Source of the DNA: Nitrospinaceae bacterium
GTDB lineage: Bacteria > Nitrospinota > Nitrospinia > Nitrospinales > JACRGP01
Length of the DNA: 64,000 nucleotides
Assembly (NCBI GenBank): GCA_029261555.1
Contig: JAJDBB010000005.1
Coordinates: 1 to 64,000, forward strand
Direction: 5' to 3'
Of the stretch, positions 38,501-47,434 are shown one piece after another. The position numbers and the translations under genes are program-made. The notes under the pieces are model-generated. The model ran no database searches. It worked only from the letters and a program-made list of their open reading frames with translations, and was not told where the DNA came from. How positions within the stretch are numbered: position 1 is the stretch's first letter; each line of letters opens with the position of its first letter.

Positions 38501-41500
38501 GCAACGCCAGGTCGGGGGCGCCAAAATGCAATAGGATTCCGGGGAAGCCCATAAAATCCAGACTGTGGATCAAAGGCGCAGAAGGGGAGATTCCCGATTC
38601 CGGGTCGGCCTGAAAATCGACATGATTCAACGCGATGAAATTTCCTTCCAGACTCTCGCCCAACAGTTTGTCCAGGTAAAGACGCTCGAAATGATCCGGG
38701 CTGGCGCTCAAATTGATGTAAGCGGTTTTGGGCTCCAGACCGCCCAGGTTGGTTTTGCCGTCCACCTGGACGACTCCAAAATTCGCGGACTGTATTTGAA
38801 AGTTTTCCGCCGAGCTGGCGTCTCCCGCCAGCCGGACGGCGGTGGCAAAGGTTTTTGAGATTTTTGCAAACTGGGCCTGCGGCGTTTCCAGAGCTAGAAA
38901 ACGGGAGTTATAAAGGTTCCGGTTTTCCTGCGAATTAACAAACTGGAACAGGGAGGATAAAAACACGACCGGAAAGCGCTCAACCAAAGGCGCGCCCTCC
39001 AACTTGAACGCCTGCCAGGGAAGACTCTCCAGGGCGCCGTTGGCGATCAAATAAACCGATTTGGCGTCGGTCAATGTGCCGGCAATGGGCTGTATCAACG
39101 ACTCGGAAAGAAACTTTAAATCCTCCGGAGAAGCGTTTTTTCCGATTTGGTTCAAATCTTGCGCCAGTTTCAACACGCGCCCTTCGCTTTGGACCGTTCC
39201 GCCCAAAACTTTTTCCGCCGAGAGGGCCCAGATAAAAATCCGGTCGTAAACGATTTGATACTTCAAAATAATTTCGCCCGGTTTCAAAAATTCGCGGACC
39301 CGTTCAAGACTGGGAACGGTAGGAGAAAACAACGAGGCCAGCGCGGAGTCTTCTTCCCTAACAACCTGGAGAAAATCAAAATACTCCAACAGCGCTCCCT
39401 CCATTTCCTCCGAAGAAGAAGCGGCTCTTGGCTCCAACGAAAGTTTCCGGACCGCTTCGGCAAACTCCGCCAGGGTCGTCCACAATTCTTCCCGGGCGGG
39501 TTGATTAAAATGTAGAGGCCTGTCCTGGTTCAGCGAAACCAGAATCTGTTGCAGGCCCTTTTCGGAATAGTGCAGGGCGTTGCTGTATTGTTTTCCTTCG
39601 AAATAATAACGGACCAGCGAGAGGTAAAGCTCCTCCATCATCGTCCGGGAGGGCGCGGCGTCGGGCAACATTCCAAAAGGCAAACGCGAAAGTTCTTCCT
39701 CCGCAGCCAACAGCGACGCGGCCTTTTCCTCTCCTTCAGCCTCGAAATATTCCAGAAAGCGGAACTGCCAATTGGAATTAATGACGATGGAATCGGAAAG
39801 CGCGGAAGCGTCTTCCTTCCTCTCGGTCCTGCCTGTCAGGGAATCAGCCAACTCCAGGTTTTGCAGGAGCGCGGACTCCAACTTTTGCCGCAAGGGATTT
39901 TTAAGTTTTTCGCGGGTGAGCGCCAACGCCTGCTCAAAATAATTTCGCGACTTTTTTATGTAGCTGTATTCTTTTTCCAGATCACCGTAGGCGGACTGCA
40001 AAAGTTGCTTTGCCGAGTCGCCCTTCGCTGCGGGAGTTATTTGCACGGACTCAGAATAAACCGCCCGGTAATGATACAAAATGCCGAGATAGTTTTTAAG
40101 AAACGCTTCGTATTCCGGGTTCGCGAAGTTCTCCGCCTGTTGGACGATCCCGGCGGACTCCTCCAGTAATTCCGTCGCCTCGTCCATTTCATCTTTCAAT
40201 TCTTTCAGCGAATGGGTGCGCGCTCTGGCGATCAAAATCCTGCCCAGGTTGGCGGCGTTCACGGCGACGCCTTGCCGATTGTCAATCGACTTGCTCAGCG
40301 CGTAGGATTCCAGAAAGTAGCGTTTGGCCTCTTCCAGGTTGGCCGCGTGGAAATGGTAATTGCCTATCTGGTTGAGCAGTATTCCCCGTTCAAGCGCTAC
40401 GGGCACGTTTGCCTTTGGATCTGATATTTCCGGAATCAAATCGAGCTTCTTTTGATAATAATCAATGGCCCGCTCGTAATCTCCCAGGTCCCCGTAAATT
40501 TTTCCGATGTAATTGAAGATGAGTTTTTCTTCGCCCGTCTTGTCGAATCCAGAAGCCGCCTGGGACGCATTATCGTTCAGTCCGGTCTCCACGCTCACGT
40601 CAATCAGGCCGGTCTTTTCCTTGGCCGCCTTGGTTCCCAGCCCGTATTTTTCCAGGTTGTCCACGGCCTTGAAATAATTCCCCAGCGCCAGGTTCAAGGA
40701 TTTAACGTCCTGCGACTTCTTGTTCTGGTTGAGGGAGTACAGGTTATTGGCGATGTTCCTCAGGGCCTTGGAAATGGATTGGGTGTTTCCGGTCTGGCGG
40801 TGCAACTCGAGGGTCTTGGAAAAATAATCCACCGCCTTGGCGTAATGTCCTCCATCGTGATACGCCAGGGCGATTCGGTCGTTGATTTCCGCAAGACGTT
40901 TGGGGTCTTTTTTCTTTTCGAGCAGCGCCAGGGCTTTCAAATAATATTCCGCCGCTTCGTCCGGCAAACCGGACTTAAAAGCGCTCTCGCCGAACCGGCG
41001 GTAATAAAGGGCTTCGCGGTCCGCGTTGATAAAATCAATTTTTCGGTCCAGGCGTTTTTTGTAATACAGATAAGCGGAGTTAAAATTTTTCAACAAATAG
41101 TTGCCGTTGCCCAAGTTCAACGCCAGGTCTGCTTCGTTTCGCGGACGCAAAGCCGCGTCGTTCAGCGCCAGAGCAATTTGATATTCGTGAACAGCCCGTT
41201 CCAACGAGCCTTTTTCGCCGTTACTCTCCTTCTGCTCGTAAACATAACCCAGCGTCTGATGATAATACGGGTTCAGGGAATCCGCCGTCAGCGCCTGATC
41301 GATTTCCCTTTCGGCGTCCTTTAGATTGGGAGGAGTTAAATAGGTGTAGGCCAGACCCAGCGCATAATGCTCGGCGGGCAGAGCGTCTTTAACCTTACTA
41401 GTCCGGTCCTTGTAAAATTTGATCGTCTGATTGACCTGCCCCAAACTTGCTTTTGCCAGGATGTAGCCGCGGTGCGCCTCCACAACCTTCGGATCAAAGT

Positions 41501-43592
41501 CAATCAGCTTTTTATAAGTATTGACCGCCAGTTTCACCTCGCCGACCTTGAGTTCCCATTTGCCTTTTTCCAGGGATTTACGAATGTAACCCGCGCGCGC
41601 CTGGCGGTAATCCCCTTCCTGCTGGCGAGTTCCTTCGGTAATCTTTTGGTAAACGTTCAGGCTTCCCTGAAAATCCTCTTCCTCCGCCAGGATTCTGGCG
41701 AGCGCGAACATGGCCTTTAAACGTTCCCTGGGCGCCTTGGGGTAGCGTTTCATGGTTGCCCGGTAAGCTTCCTTCGCCAGCAGGTTCTCATGCGCCTTGT
41801 GGTAAAGCTCCCCGATCCTGTTGCGGACCGCCGCCGCCAGCAAGGGAAGGGTTTTATATTTTTCTTCCAGGTTTTGCAGGCTGAACACTTTCTTTTTCAG
41901 GGTCGGCTGCTTTTCGAAAAGCGCCAGGATTTCGCCGACGGCTTTTTGGGTCCAGAACGGCACGTCGACGTAATTCCGCGTCACTTGAACGAAAGCGTCC
42001 ACCAGTTTTTCCCGTTCTTCCAGAGAGGCGTAAACTTTACTCATGGAAAACGCAGCTTCGGCTGAGGCCCAACGTTGACTGGAAAATTTTTCGACGACTT
42101 GTTTATAATTGTTCAGGGCGCGGACGGGTTGGTTCAGATCAAAATAAACGTGTCCCTTTTCCACCAGCCCGCGCGCCACGACCTCTGGCCGGTCTTGATA
42201 AACGACGATGATTTTTCCAAGCTCGACCAGGGCTTTTTTATTTTCCTCCGCGAATCGTGTGGCTCCCTCGTCCTGATAGTCCGCCGCTGCCAGCAAAAAC
42301 AGTTCGATTTGCGCCAACCCTTTATAGATACGGTTCTGGTCGTGAAACTGGATGATGGACTCAAAATGTTTTCGCGCCGCGTCCCGGTGTCCCAGCTTTT
42401 TATATCCAGACGCGGCGCGGTAGCGAGTCCGGGCCAGTAGTTTCTCCCCCGCAAAATCGCGAATAAGGTTTTCAAAAATTAATTGGCAGGGGTAGGAAAC
42501 GTCGTACCTCGGGCAGAGGTCTTCCGCAAATTGGACGCCCTGCCCAAAATCGGATTGCCGCGGCGCCATGCCATCAAGAGGGATTTCCCAGACGTCCACT
42601 CCGGTTTTTCGCGTGGTAGTAAAAAACACATGCTCCTTGCCGGCGATGGGAAGCAGGTCGTATGTCGAACTGTCGGTCAATTGGCGAAATTTCCCAGGAA
42701 TGGTTCCGCCCATTTCCACGCGCCAGATATTTCCGGGATCGTCGATCGTCAGGCGCCCGTCAAAATTAGCGTCGTCCTGATAACGGGTAAAGAAAATATA
42801 TTGTCCATCCGGAGACCAACGGGGAGTCAGGTCGATTTCCGGTCCGGCAGTGATTTGCGTATTTTTTCCCGTCGCCAGTTCGTGAACCCATAGTCCTCCC
42901 GTGGGATCCTTGAACGTAGAGGTGAAAGCCAGATATTTTCCGTCGGGAGAAACGGAAGGCGAAACGGAATCAATTTGAACAGAGGGTGCAACCGTTTTTC
43001 CGCCCACGGCCAGTTTAACAATCCGGTTTTCGCCGGACAGCGCGGTATTGGAAGCAAAGTAAATGAACTGCCCGTTTGGCGACCAAACCGGTTCTGAATC
43101 CGCCGTTTGCGCGTCGGTCATTTTTTCGAGCGCCGCCTGGTCCTGCTTTTCTTCTTTGTCGCCCAACCCCACGAGGCCCAACAGTTTGTTCTTTTTACTA
43201 ACCGACGCGTTCTGGGCAGAGCCTAGATCCATAATATAGACGTCGCCTTTGGGGTCGCTGCGGTTGGAAATAAAAACCAGTCGCTTGCCGTCCGGACTGA
43301 ATGCAGGCGAGTTGTCGTCGGCGCTGTGAAAAGTTAATTGCCGGTCCGGAGGCTGGCTTCCCGGCCCGATGATCTTCAACCAGATATCCAGGTTCCCGGT
43401 TTGGCCTGAAACGTAGGCCATCATCGATCCATCGGGAGAAAGAGCAGGGGCAAAATCGTCGCCGGGATTGGCGGAAACCTGAACGGCGGAGTTGAATTGC
43501 GATTCCGCCAAAGCTCTTAAGGGAAGTCCGCAGATCATGGTCAGGCAAAACAGAATCAAAAGCGCTGTGTAGGAGCTGAAAGGTTTTTTCAT
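35487..43592 (-). CDS. Giant exported protein: PD40 propeller, TPR, degenerate CHAT, TPR, active-site CHAT protease
   Basis: A single 2701-residue frame without interruption. Residues 1-29 are a signal peptide cleaved after ALA. Residues 30-335 hold five PD40/TolB-type blades (for example PALSPDGSMMAYVS, PAFSPDGKRLVFIS, PRWSPDGQYIFFTR). From about 350 to 1400 run TPR-like helical repeats. About 1430-1745 resembles a CHAT domain whose His and Cys positions are replaced: the counterpart of the active-site Cys is Val1658 in LNHVDF. More TPRs fill about 1750-2310. The C-terminal CHAT (about 2380-2701) has intact His2569 in IASHGEF and Cys2614 in SACQTGLG, the caspase-like dyad. CHAT proteases are usually cytoplasmic; here the signal peptide predicts export. 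The substrate is unknown. The gene is divergent from nuoN, with a 270-base gap. Confidence 0.92.
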   Translation of the reverse strand: MKKPFSSYTALLILFCLTMICGLPLRALAESQFNSAVQVSANPGDDFAPALSPDGSMMAYVSGQTGNLDIWLKIIGPGSQPPDRQLTFHSADDNSPAFSPDGKRLVFISNRSDPKGDVYIMDLGSAQNASVSKKNKLLGLVGLGDKEEKQDQAALEKMTDAQTADSEPVWSPNGQFIYFASNTALSGENRIVKLAVGGKTVAPSVQIDSVSPSVSPDGKYLAFTSTFKDPTGGLWVHELATGKNTQITAGPEIDLTPRWSPDGQYIFFTRYQDDANFDGRLTIDDPGNIWRVEMGGTIPGKFRQLTDSSTYDLLPIAGKEHVFFTTTRKTGVDVWEIPLDGMAPRQSDFGQGVQFAEDLCPRYDVSYPCQLIFENLIRDFAGEKLLARTRYRAASGYKKLGHRDAARKHFESIIQFHDQNRIYKGLAQIELFLLAAADYQDEGATRFAEENKKALVELGKIIVVYQDRPEVVARGLVEKGHVYFDLNQPVRALNNYKQVVEKFSSQRWASAEAAFSMSKVYASLEEREKLVDAFVQVTRNYVDVPFWTQKAVGEILALFEKQPTLKKKVFSLQNLEEKYKTLPLLAAAVRNRIGELYHKAHENLLAKEAYRATMKRYPKAPRERLKAMFALARILAEEEDFQGSLNVYQKITEGTRQQEGDYRQARAGYIRKSLEKGKWELKVGEVKLAVNTYKKLIDFDPKVVEAHRGYILAKASLGQVNQTIKFYKDRTSKVKDALPAEHYALGLAYTYLTPPNLKDAEREIDQALTADSLNPYYHQTLGYVYEQKESNGEKGSLERAVHEYQIALALNDAALRPRNEADLALNLGNGNYLLKNFNSAYLYYKKRLDRKIDFINADREALYYRRFGESAFKSGLPDEAAEYYLKALALLEKKKDPKRLAEINDRIALAYHDGGHYAKAVDYFSKTLELHRQTGNTQSISKALRNIANNLYSLNQNKKSQDVKSLNLALGNYFKAVDNLEKYGLGTKAAKEKTGLIDVSVETGLNDNASQAASGFDKTGEEKLIFNYIGKIYGDLGDYERAIDYYQKKLDLIPEISDPKANVPVALERGILLNQIGNYHFHAANLEEAKRYFLESYALSKSIDNRQGVAVNAANLGRILIARARTHSLKELKDEMDEATELLEESAGIVQQAENFANPEYEAFLKNYLGILYHYRAVYSESVQITPAAKGDSAKQLLQSAYGDLEKEYSYIKKSRNYFEQALALTREKLKNPLRQKLESALLQNLELADSLTGRTERKEDASALSDSIVINSNWQFRFLEYFEAEGEEKAASLLAAEEELSRLPFGMLPDAAPSRTMMEELYLSLVRYYFEGKQYSNALHYSEKGLQQILVSLNQDRPLHFNQPAREELWTTLAEFAEAVRKLSLEPRAASSSEEMEGALLEYFDFLQVVREEDSALASLFSPTVPSLERVREFLKPGEIILKYQIVYDRIFIWALSAEKVLGGTVQSEGRVLKLAQDLNQIGKNASPEDLKFLSESLIQPIAGTLTDAKSVYLIANGALESLPWQAFKLEGAPLVERFPVVFLSSLFQFVNSQENRNLYNSRFLALETPQAQFAKISKTFATAVRLAGDASSAENFQIQSANFGVVQVDGKTNLGGLEPKTAYINLSASPDHFERLYLDKLLGESLEGNFIALNHVDFQADPESGISPSAPLIHSLDFMGFPGILLHFGAPDLALHEEFLEKFYSNFRKGYPAESLRQAQMELARKHPGSHAWAQYRYYGFPGMDEEEKSRFANEHFLANAKQGIAAFTGKNWSDAVNYFERALALLDLMEDQSQADQIYKALSQAAYNMKDYGKAVEYQKVLVERAKLADDPEVLAGAVYFLGILYSRAEQFPQSVKNLQAALKIYKENEILDKLAESYSVLGVVEENSLDYDKALEAFQASLAINQEIGEELNQGRELRRLGRIYYLRLNDYGKARNYFSEALNIFREIDQQDQWVEALLELGLVAEKQSDFGLAMKYYNQAEGQAREHDLKSSLSKALLYKANTSWFQGDYQNAFKYQRQALALADELQDKRQQAFIYNTLGLIHWTLNDSPRALKHLHDSRDLADEAHSLLDVSSAYNNIGLVYRKDKKYPESLEYFQKALDLDVQLKTKWGQGYTHRNMGMSYLRMENLDEAEGHIKKAIQLSAEIGNRTNLVKAKLELGNLHRARQNCGQAVAVYRETARTAEELNIKEVHWRALRGEGFCLNLAGKSGEATAAYKKAVMVVDNMRAAIKVEEFQNGFLTDKQDVYKELIILLLNQGKVEEAFNFAERGKSRSFIDLLGNQKISLKDDVSQKLFDRIGAQKNQIRKLEDSLGAAGDDEKAKQLLKSQLAQARTAYQDLLIEAKAESPEISNFVTVESITLKDLQKLLEEDVALVEYLVTKKELVAWVITRDGISSVRTPVAESDLNALIENYRNRIQDSAPVESQSMQLYGLLMTPIEKLIAAKRILGIVPHGRLHYVSFSSLKDEKGYLIEKHPLFYSPSASVLKYTFARKRKKQGPVRVLAMGNPDLKNLNYDLPLAELEAKSIQWDFPEIDIFTREKATESWIRDHIADYDIIHIASHGEFDAVNPLFSSLKLASDTAEDGSLQVSEVFSLNIKADLVTLSACQTGLGEVTGGDELVGLNRAFLYAGTHSLLSSLWRVSDVSTAVLIKHFYRNYNRENKAESLRKAQLLVKSLYPHPSYWSAFNLTGDYR

Positions 43593-43862
43593 TTGGGAAA
43601 CCGGACCTGAAAAAATTTAGGAGAATGGATTGGCCAGCAAATAGGGTTGCATGGTCGCGCTTCTTATCTTAATTATTATAACAAACTCCAGCAAAACGCG
43701 AAGCGGCTTTAATGCGCCGCTTTGGCCTGGGATTTTTGCCCACGCTAAGGGCGCTCCCGAACCCTTTCGGCCCTCCCCTCGCCATATTTATGCCTTGAAA
43801 AAAACGCGGAAATGTTTTAAAACACCCCCTGCTGACTCCTACACCTTAATAAAGAAAAACAA
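43593..43862. other. Divergent intergenic region between the CHAT gene and nuoN
   Basis: The 270-base gap starts AT-rich near 43660-43685 (ATTATTATAA) and becomes GC-rich with short inverted runs around 43735-43790. I find no promoter boxes with good spacing on either strand, no RNA gene and no repeat module. A plus-strand open frame of 74 codons across it overlaps the nuoN start and looks accidental. Confidence 0.6.
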
Positions 43863-45389
43863 ATGCAGTTTTTAATCAACTACAGCGACATGAACTGGCT
43901 GGCTCTGGGTCCGGAGATTATCATACTGGCGACGGCGTTTAGCCTGTTAATTCTGGGTTTATCCAATACGTTTAACAATATCGAGTACCTTTCCAAAGCT
44001 TCATTCTGCGGCGTATTGATCGCCCTGGTCTTGTCGCTTTACCTGTGGGGATTAGCCCCCTCCGTCAACGCCCAGTCCGACCCGCAAATTTTTAGCAACT
44101 CCCTGATTCACGATCGTTTCGCGCAAACGTTCAATCTGATCTTTCTCGGCATGGCCCTGTTCGCCATTCTGGCCTCGTTTCGTTACCCCGGACCAGGGAT
44201 TGAAAACAAATCGGAATATTTTGTTCTGATATTGACCGCAGTCGCCGGAATGATGTTTCTGGCCAAATCCGGAAATTTGATAACCGCCTTCGTCTCTCTG
44301 GAGGTGTTTTCGATTTCCCTGTACATCCTCTGCGGTTTCTCCGCCAAGCACGGAACAGGAAGGGAAAGCCCGAGCCAGGGAAACGTTCTCGACTGGGAAA
44401 CGCAGGCGTCTCAGGAGTCTTCAATCAAATACCTTTTAACTGGAGCCTTCGCCTCCGCCATTCTGGTCTATGGAATGGCTTTGATTTATGCCGGAACAGG
44501 GACGACGGAGATTCGCCTGATCGCCCACGAGTTGCAGACCAATCCTTACAGCCACAACACCCTGGTCTATATCGGCATGGGACTGTTGTTCGCCGGACTG
44601 GCGTTTAAAGTGTCCGCCGTTCCCTTTCACTCCTGGACGCCGGACGTCTACCAGGGCGCGCCGACTCCGATCACGGCGTTCATGTCCGTGGCCACCAAGG
44701 CGGCGGGCTTTGCCTTGATCGCCAGAGTGTTTTTCACCGCCCTGCCCGAGTTGCAACATGTCTGGGCGCCGATTTTCTTTGGCATTTCGGTATTGACCAT
44801 GCTGGTCGGCAACACGGGAGCGATTTTCCAGGACGATCTCAAGCGCATGCTGGCTTATTCCGGCGTTGCTCACGCCGGTTATTTACTGATCGGTATTCTG
44901 GCCAACACCCAGGACGGCGTGGCCAGCATTATATTTTACATGGCCATTTACCTATTCATGAATATCGGCGCCTTTGCGGTGGTCTATATCATGGAGGGCG
45001 AGGGGAAGGACGGCAATTCCATTTACCGTTTCAAGGGACTAGCCAAGCGTCGCCCGCTTTTGGCGGCGGCCATGGCCTTGTTCATGATTTCGTTGGCGGG
45101 CATTCCCCCCACGGCCGGTTTCTTCGGCAAGCTTTATGTGTTCATGGCCGCCATTCAGGCGGGATATATCTTGATCACCATCCTCGCGGTGATCGCCAGC
45201 ATGATCTCCGTATACTTCTACCTGCGCGTTATCGTGATGATGTATTTCCACGAAGACGAAACTCGCGAAGCCTTGAGCGTTCCTGCCGGTCTTGGCGCCG
45301 TGGTGGCGTTCAGTTCCTTTGTGATTTTGTTTTTTGGATTGTTCCCCTCCGGACTGATGAGTTTAGCGCAGTCCTCCATCCCGTTTTAA
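43863..45389 (+). CDS. nuoN: NADH-quinone oxidoreductase subunit N
   Basis: Third antiporter-like subunit of complex I, 508 residues and about 14 helices. Signatures are SIKYLLTGAFASAILVYG, FHSWTPDVYQGAPTPITAFMS and the lysine helices of the ND2 family. It lies 16 kb from the other 13 nuo genes and on the opposite strand, so its dose is not tied to their operon. The start at 43863 has no strong ribosome site (AAAGAAAAAC precedes it). An alternative Met nine codons in (43890) exists. It is followed by a TPR lipoprotein 68 bases on. Confidence 0.96.
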   Translation: MQFLINYSDMNWLALGPEIIILATAFSLLILGLSNTFNNIEYLSKASFCGVLIALVLSLYLWGLAPSVNAQSDPQIFSNSLIHDRFAQTFNLIFLGMALFAILASFRYPGPGIENKSEYFVLILTAVAGMMFLAKSGNLITAFVSLEVFSISLYILCGFSAKHGTGRESPSQGNVLDWETQASQESSIKYLLTGAFASAILVYGMALIYAGTGTTEIRLIAHELQTNPYSHNTLVYIGMGLLFAGLAFKVSAVPFHSWTPDVYQGAPTPITAFMSVATKAAGFALIARVFFTALPELQHVWAPIFFGISVLTMLVGNTGAIFQDDLKRMLAYSGVAHAGYLLIGILANTQDGVASIIFYMAIYLFMNIGAFAVVYIMEGEGKDGNSIYRFKGLAKRRPLLAAAMALFMISLAGIPPTAGFFGKLYVFMAAIQAGYILITILAVIASMISVYFYLRVIVMMYFHEDETREALSVPAGLGAVVAFSSFVILFFGLFPSGLMSLAQSSIPF

Positions 45390-45457
45390 TATTGCCTTAA
45401 TTTTTTCCGCGAATTATCCTGAACCTGTACCGCATATCGCAGGAGGCAGGCGCCACC

Positions 45458-46639
45458 GTGTTTTTCAATTCTGAAAATTTGAAGCAACTCCCAGCTTTCT
45501 TTCTCGTCTTTTTTATACTCGCTGCTTTGTCGGGTTGCCTTTTTGGGCAGGGCGATCCTGAAAGCGAAATTGCCGGACTGAAAAAAGATTTGATCGAGGA
45601 ACCGCAAAACCCGGAGACCCATTACCAGATTGGCGTGCGTTTGATGAAGCTAAAAAAGTATAAGGACGCGGAGCGCCAGTTTCACGAAGCTCTCCTGTTC
45701 AACAAACTTTTTCCCGAAGCGCATCGGGAAATGGGAATCTCCCGGTTTTATATGGAAAATTACGATCAGGCCGAGGAGTCATTGAAACAAGCGCTGATCT
45801 ACACCCCCGACGACGGTCGCGCCCTGACAAGCCTGGGAACGCTCTACCTCTCCCTGGGAGAAACCGACCAGGCCCTGGAACAATTCGAAGCCGCCCGCGG
45901 GGTCTGGAATCATCCCGACCTGCGTAACAACCTGGGAAGCCTTTACGCAAAATTGGGCGAGGACAAAAAGGCGGAGGTGGAATGGGAAAAAGCCCTGGCG
46001 TTGGATTCAAAAAACGCGACGGCTCATAACAATCTGGGAACGCTGGCCGAAAAATCGGGCGACTTTCCGAAAGCGAAGGAACATTTTAAGAAGGCGGCAA
46101 AATTGAATCCAAATTATGCGCCGCCGTTTTATAACTTGGGCGCGCGTTACGCCCTGGAAGGGAAGTTAAAAAAATCGATTGAACTTTTCCAAAAAGCGAC
46201 GGAACTCAACCCGGAGGAGGGAAAATTTTTTGCCGGTTTAGGCTGGTCCTACATGAGAATGAACCATCGCATGCAGGCGACTCAGGCCTTTGAACGGGCG
46301 GGGAAGTTAAACTTCCAAACCGCCGCCATGCACAACGCTTTGGGAGAGTTGTACTGGGTCGCGGGAAAAACCAAAAAAGCCGAGACGTCGCTAAGGCGCG
46401 CTATTCTCATGACCCCTGAAGACCCTGAACCCTATTACCGGCTTTCAATGATTCTCAATAGCGTTAACCAGGGCAGGAAAAGTATTCGCAACGGACTCGT
46501 TGCCCGCAAATTGTTTCAGGACCGGGGGGATACGACGATGGCACTCAAAGCGCAATCCAACCTGGAAAGATTTTACAAAAAATACCGGCTCGGCCCGGAA
46601 GATTTTAAAAGCCTTACCCTGCCCGGCTCCGGTTCTTAA
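45458..46639 (+). CDS. TPR-repeat lipoprotein
   Basis: 393-residue protein with signal peptide and lipobox LSGC (Cys26), followed by about nine tetratricopeptide repeats from residue 45 to 370 (for example HYQIGVRLMKLKKYKDAERQFHEAL and HNNLGTLAEKSGDFPKAKEHFKKAAKL). Likely an outer- or inner-membrane-anchored scaffold of the NlpI/PilF kind, with no specific pathway evident. The start is GTG at 45458; AGGAGG lies 11 bases before it. The final 25 residues are not repetitive. Confidence 0.85.
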   Translation: MFFNSENLKQLPAFFLVFFILAALSGCLFGQGDPESEIAGLKKDLIEEPQNPETHYQIGVRLMKLKKYKDAERQFHEALLFNKLFPEAHREMGISRFYMENYDQAEESLKQALIYTPDDGRALTSLGTLYLSLGETDQALEQFEAARGVWNHPDLRNNLGSLYAKLGEDKKAEVEWEKALALDSKNATAHNNLGTLAEKSGDFPKAKEHFKKAAKLNPNYAPPFYNLGARYALEGKLKKSIELFQKATELNPEEGKFFAGLGWSYMRMNHRMQATQAFERAGKLNFQTAAMHNALGELYWVAGKTKKAETSLRRAILMTPEDPEPYYRLSMILNSVNQGRKSIRNGLVARKLFQDRGDTTMALKAQSNLERFYKKYRLGPEDFKSLTLPGSGS

Positions 46640-46680
46640 CAGGTTGCAAAAAAGTCTTGAAAAAGGAAGGCTCTGCACCT

Positions 46681-46746
46681 GTCAGGCTGAACCTATCGAA
46701 GCCCGCGCTAAAATTTGCCTTTGCCCTTCGACAAGCTCAGGGCGCC
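46681..46746. repeat. Long palindrome, TCGAAG/CTTCGA family, copy 2
   Basis: GTCAGGCTGAACCTATCGAAG (left arm) and CTTCGACAAGCTCAGGGCGCC (right arm) pair across about 24 bases, like the copy at 28982. The left arm has drifted at two or three sites. The element sits in the convergent gap between the TPR lipoprotein and dtd. Confidence 0.7.
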
Positions 46747-46774
46747 AACAAGTGGTTCAAATACTTTTTTGCTC

Positions 46775-47215
46775 TTACCGTTTTTCCAGGATGAAGGTGA
46801 CTGGACCGTCGTTCTCGATGCTCACCGCCATGTGCGCGCCAAACCGGCCTTGCCGGACTATCGTCCCTGCGGCGGCAATCGCGTCCATGAACCTTTGATA
46901 AAGCTTTATAGCCACCTCCGGCGACGCGGCGCGGTCAAAGCCGGGTCGTCTGCCTTTCGCGCAATCTCCCGCAAGCGTAAACTGAGAAACGGCCAGTATT
47001 TCTCCTCCCACATCCTTGCAGGACAAATTCATTTTACCGTCGGCGTCGTTGAATATCCTGAGGCCGACGGTTTTCTCCGCCAAAAAATCGGCGAACTCAT
47101 CGCGGTCCTCTTTTTCGGCGCCAAACAAGACTAAGAGACCTTTTGAAATGCGCGAAATCTCTACGCCGTCCACCGACACGGCAGCGCTCGTCACTCTCTG
47201 AACCACAAGCTTCAT
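46775..47215 (-). CDS. dtd: D-aminoacyl-tRNA deacylase
   Basis: 146-residue DTD enzyme that clears D-amino acids and glycine from mischarged tRNAs. The catalytic signature SQFTLAGD and the GPVTF motif near the C-terminus (DGPVTFILEKR) are both intact, as in the DTD1 type. It is the last gene of a minus-strand set with the CPYC protein and the TerB-like gene, 24 bases downstream of the former. Confidence 0.97.
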   Translation of the reverse strand: MKLVVQRVTSAAVSVDGVEISRISKGLLVLFGAEKEDRDEFADFLAEKTVGLRIFNDADGKMNLSCKDVGGEILAVSQFTLAGDCAKGRRPGFDRAASPEVAIKLYQRFMDAIAAAGTIVRQGRFGAHMAVSIENDGPVTFILEKR

Positions 47216-47239
47216 TGGATTTTTTCGGAAAGGGAATTT

Positions 47240-47419
47240 TTAACGCGCAGTGAAAATCCGGTTGGAACTGCCTTCGGGACCTATTGTTACGATCACTTCC
47301 CGCTGACAATAGGGACACTTACCCTGGTAGGCGTTGCCCTCCTTATTGATATAAATTCTCCGGTACACGTTGCAACAATCGAACAAAATACCTAGAAATT
47401 TCTTGCGCTCCCCGGCCAC
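47240..47419 (-). CDS. Small CPYC zinc-ribbon-like protein, 59 residues
   Basis: GTG start at 47419 preceded by GGAGGATAAACC, an excellent ribosome site. The frame runs to TAA at 47240 and codes for 59 residues. Two cysteine pairs, DCC (residues 14-16) and CPYC (35-38), suggest a small metal ribbon or redox pair. The ILFDCCNVYRRIYIN and EVIVTIGPEG segments are strand-like. Overlapping minus-strand frames are less convincing. It lies 15 bases after the TerB-like gene and 24 before dtd, in the same direction. I do not recognise a family. Confidence 0.7.
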   Translation of the reverse strand: MAGERKKFLGILFDCCNVYRRIYINKEGNAYQGKCPYCQREVIVTIGPEGSSNRIFTAR

Positions 47420-47434
47420 GGTTTATCCTCCCTC

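Noticed and set aside
40452-41324. Plus-strand frames opposite the TPR region of the giant gene
   Set aside because: Antisense of repeated helices gives long open frames by codon bias; no start sites or motifs.
43651-43875. 74-codon plus-strand frame before nuoN
   Set aside because: Overlaps the nuoN start, has no ribosome site, and its composition is random (basic, Pro/Lys-rich end).
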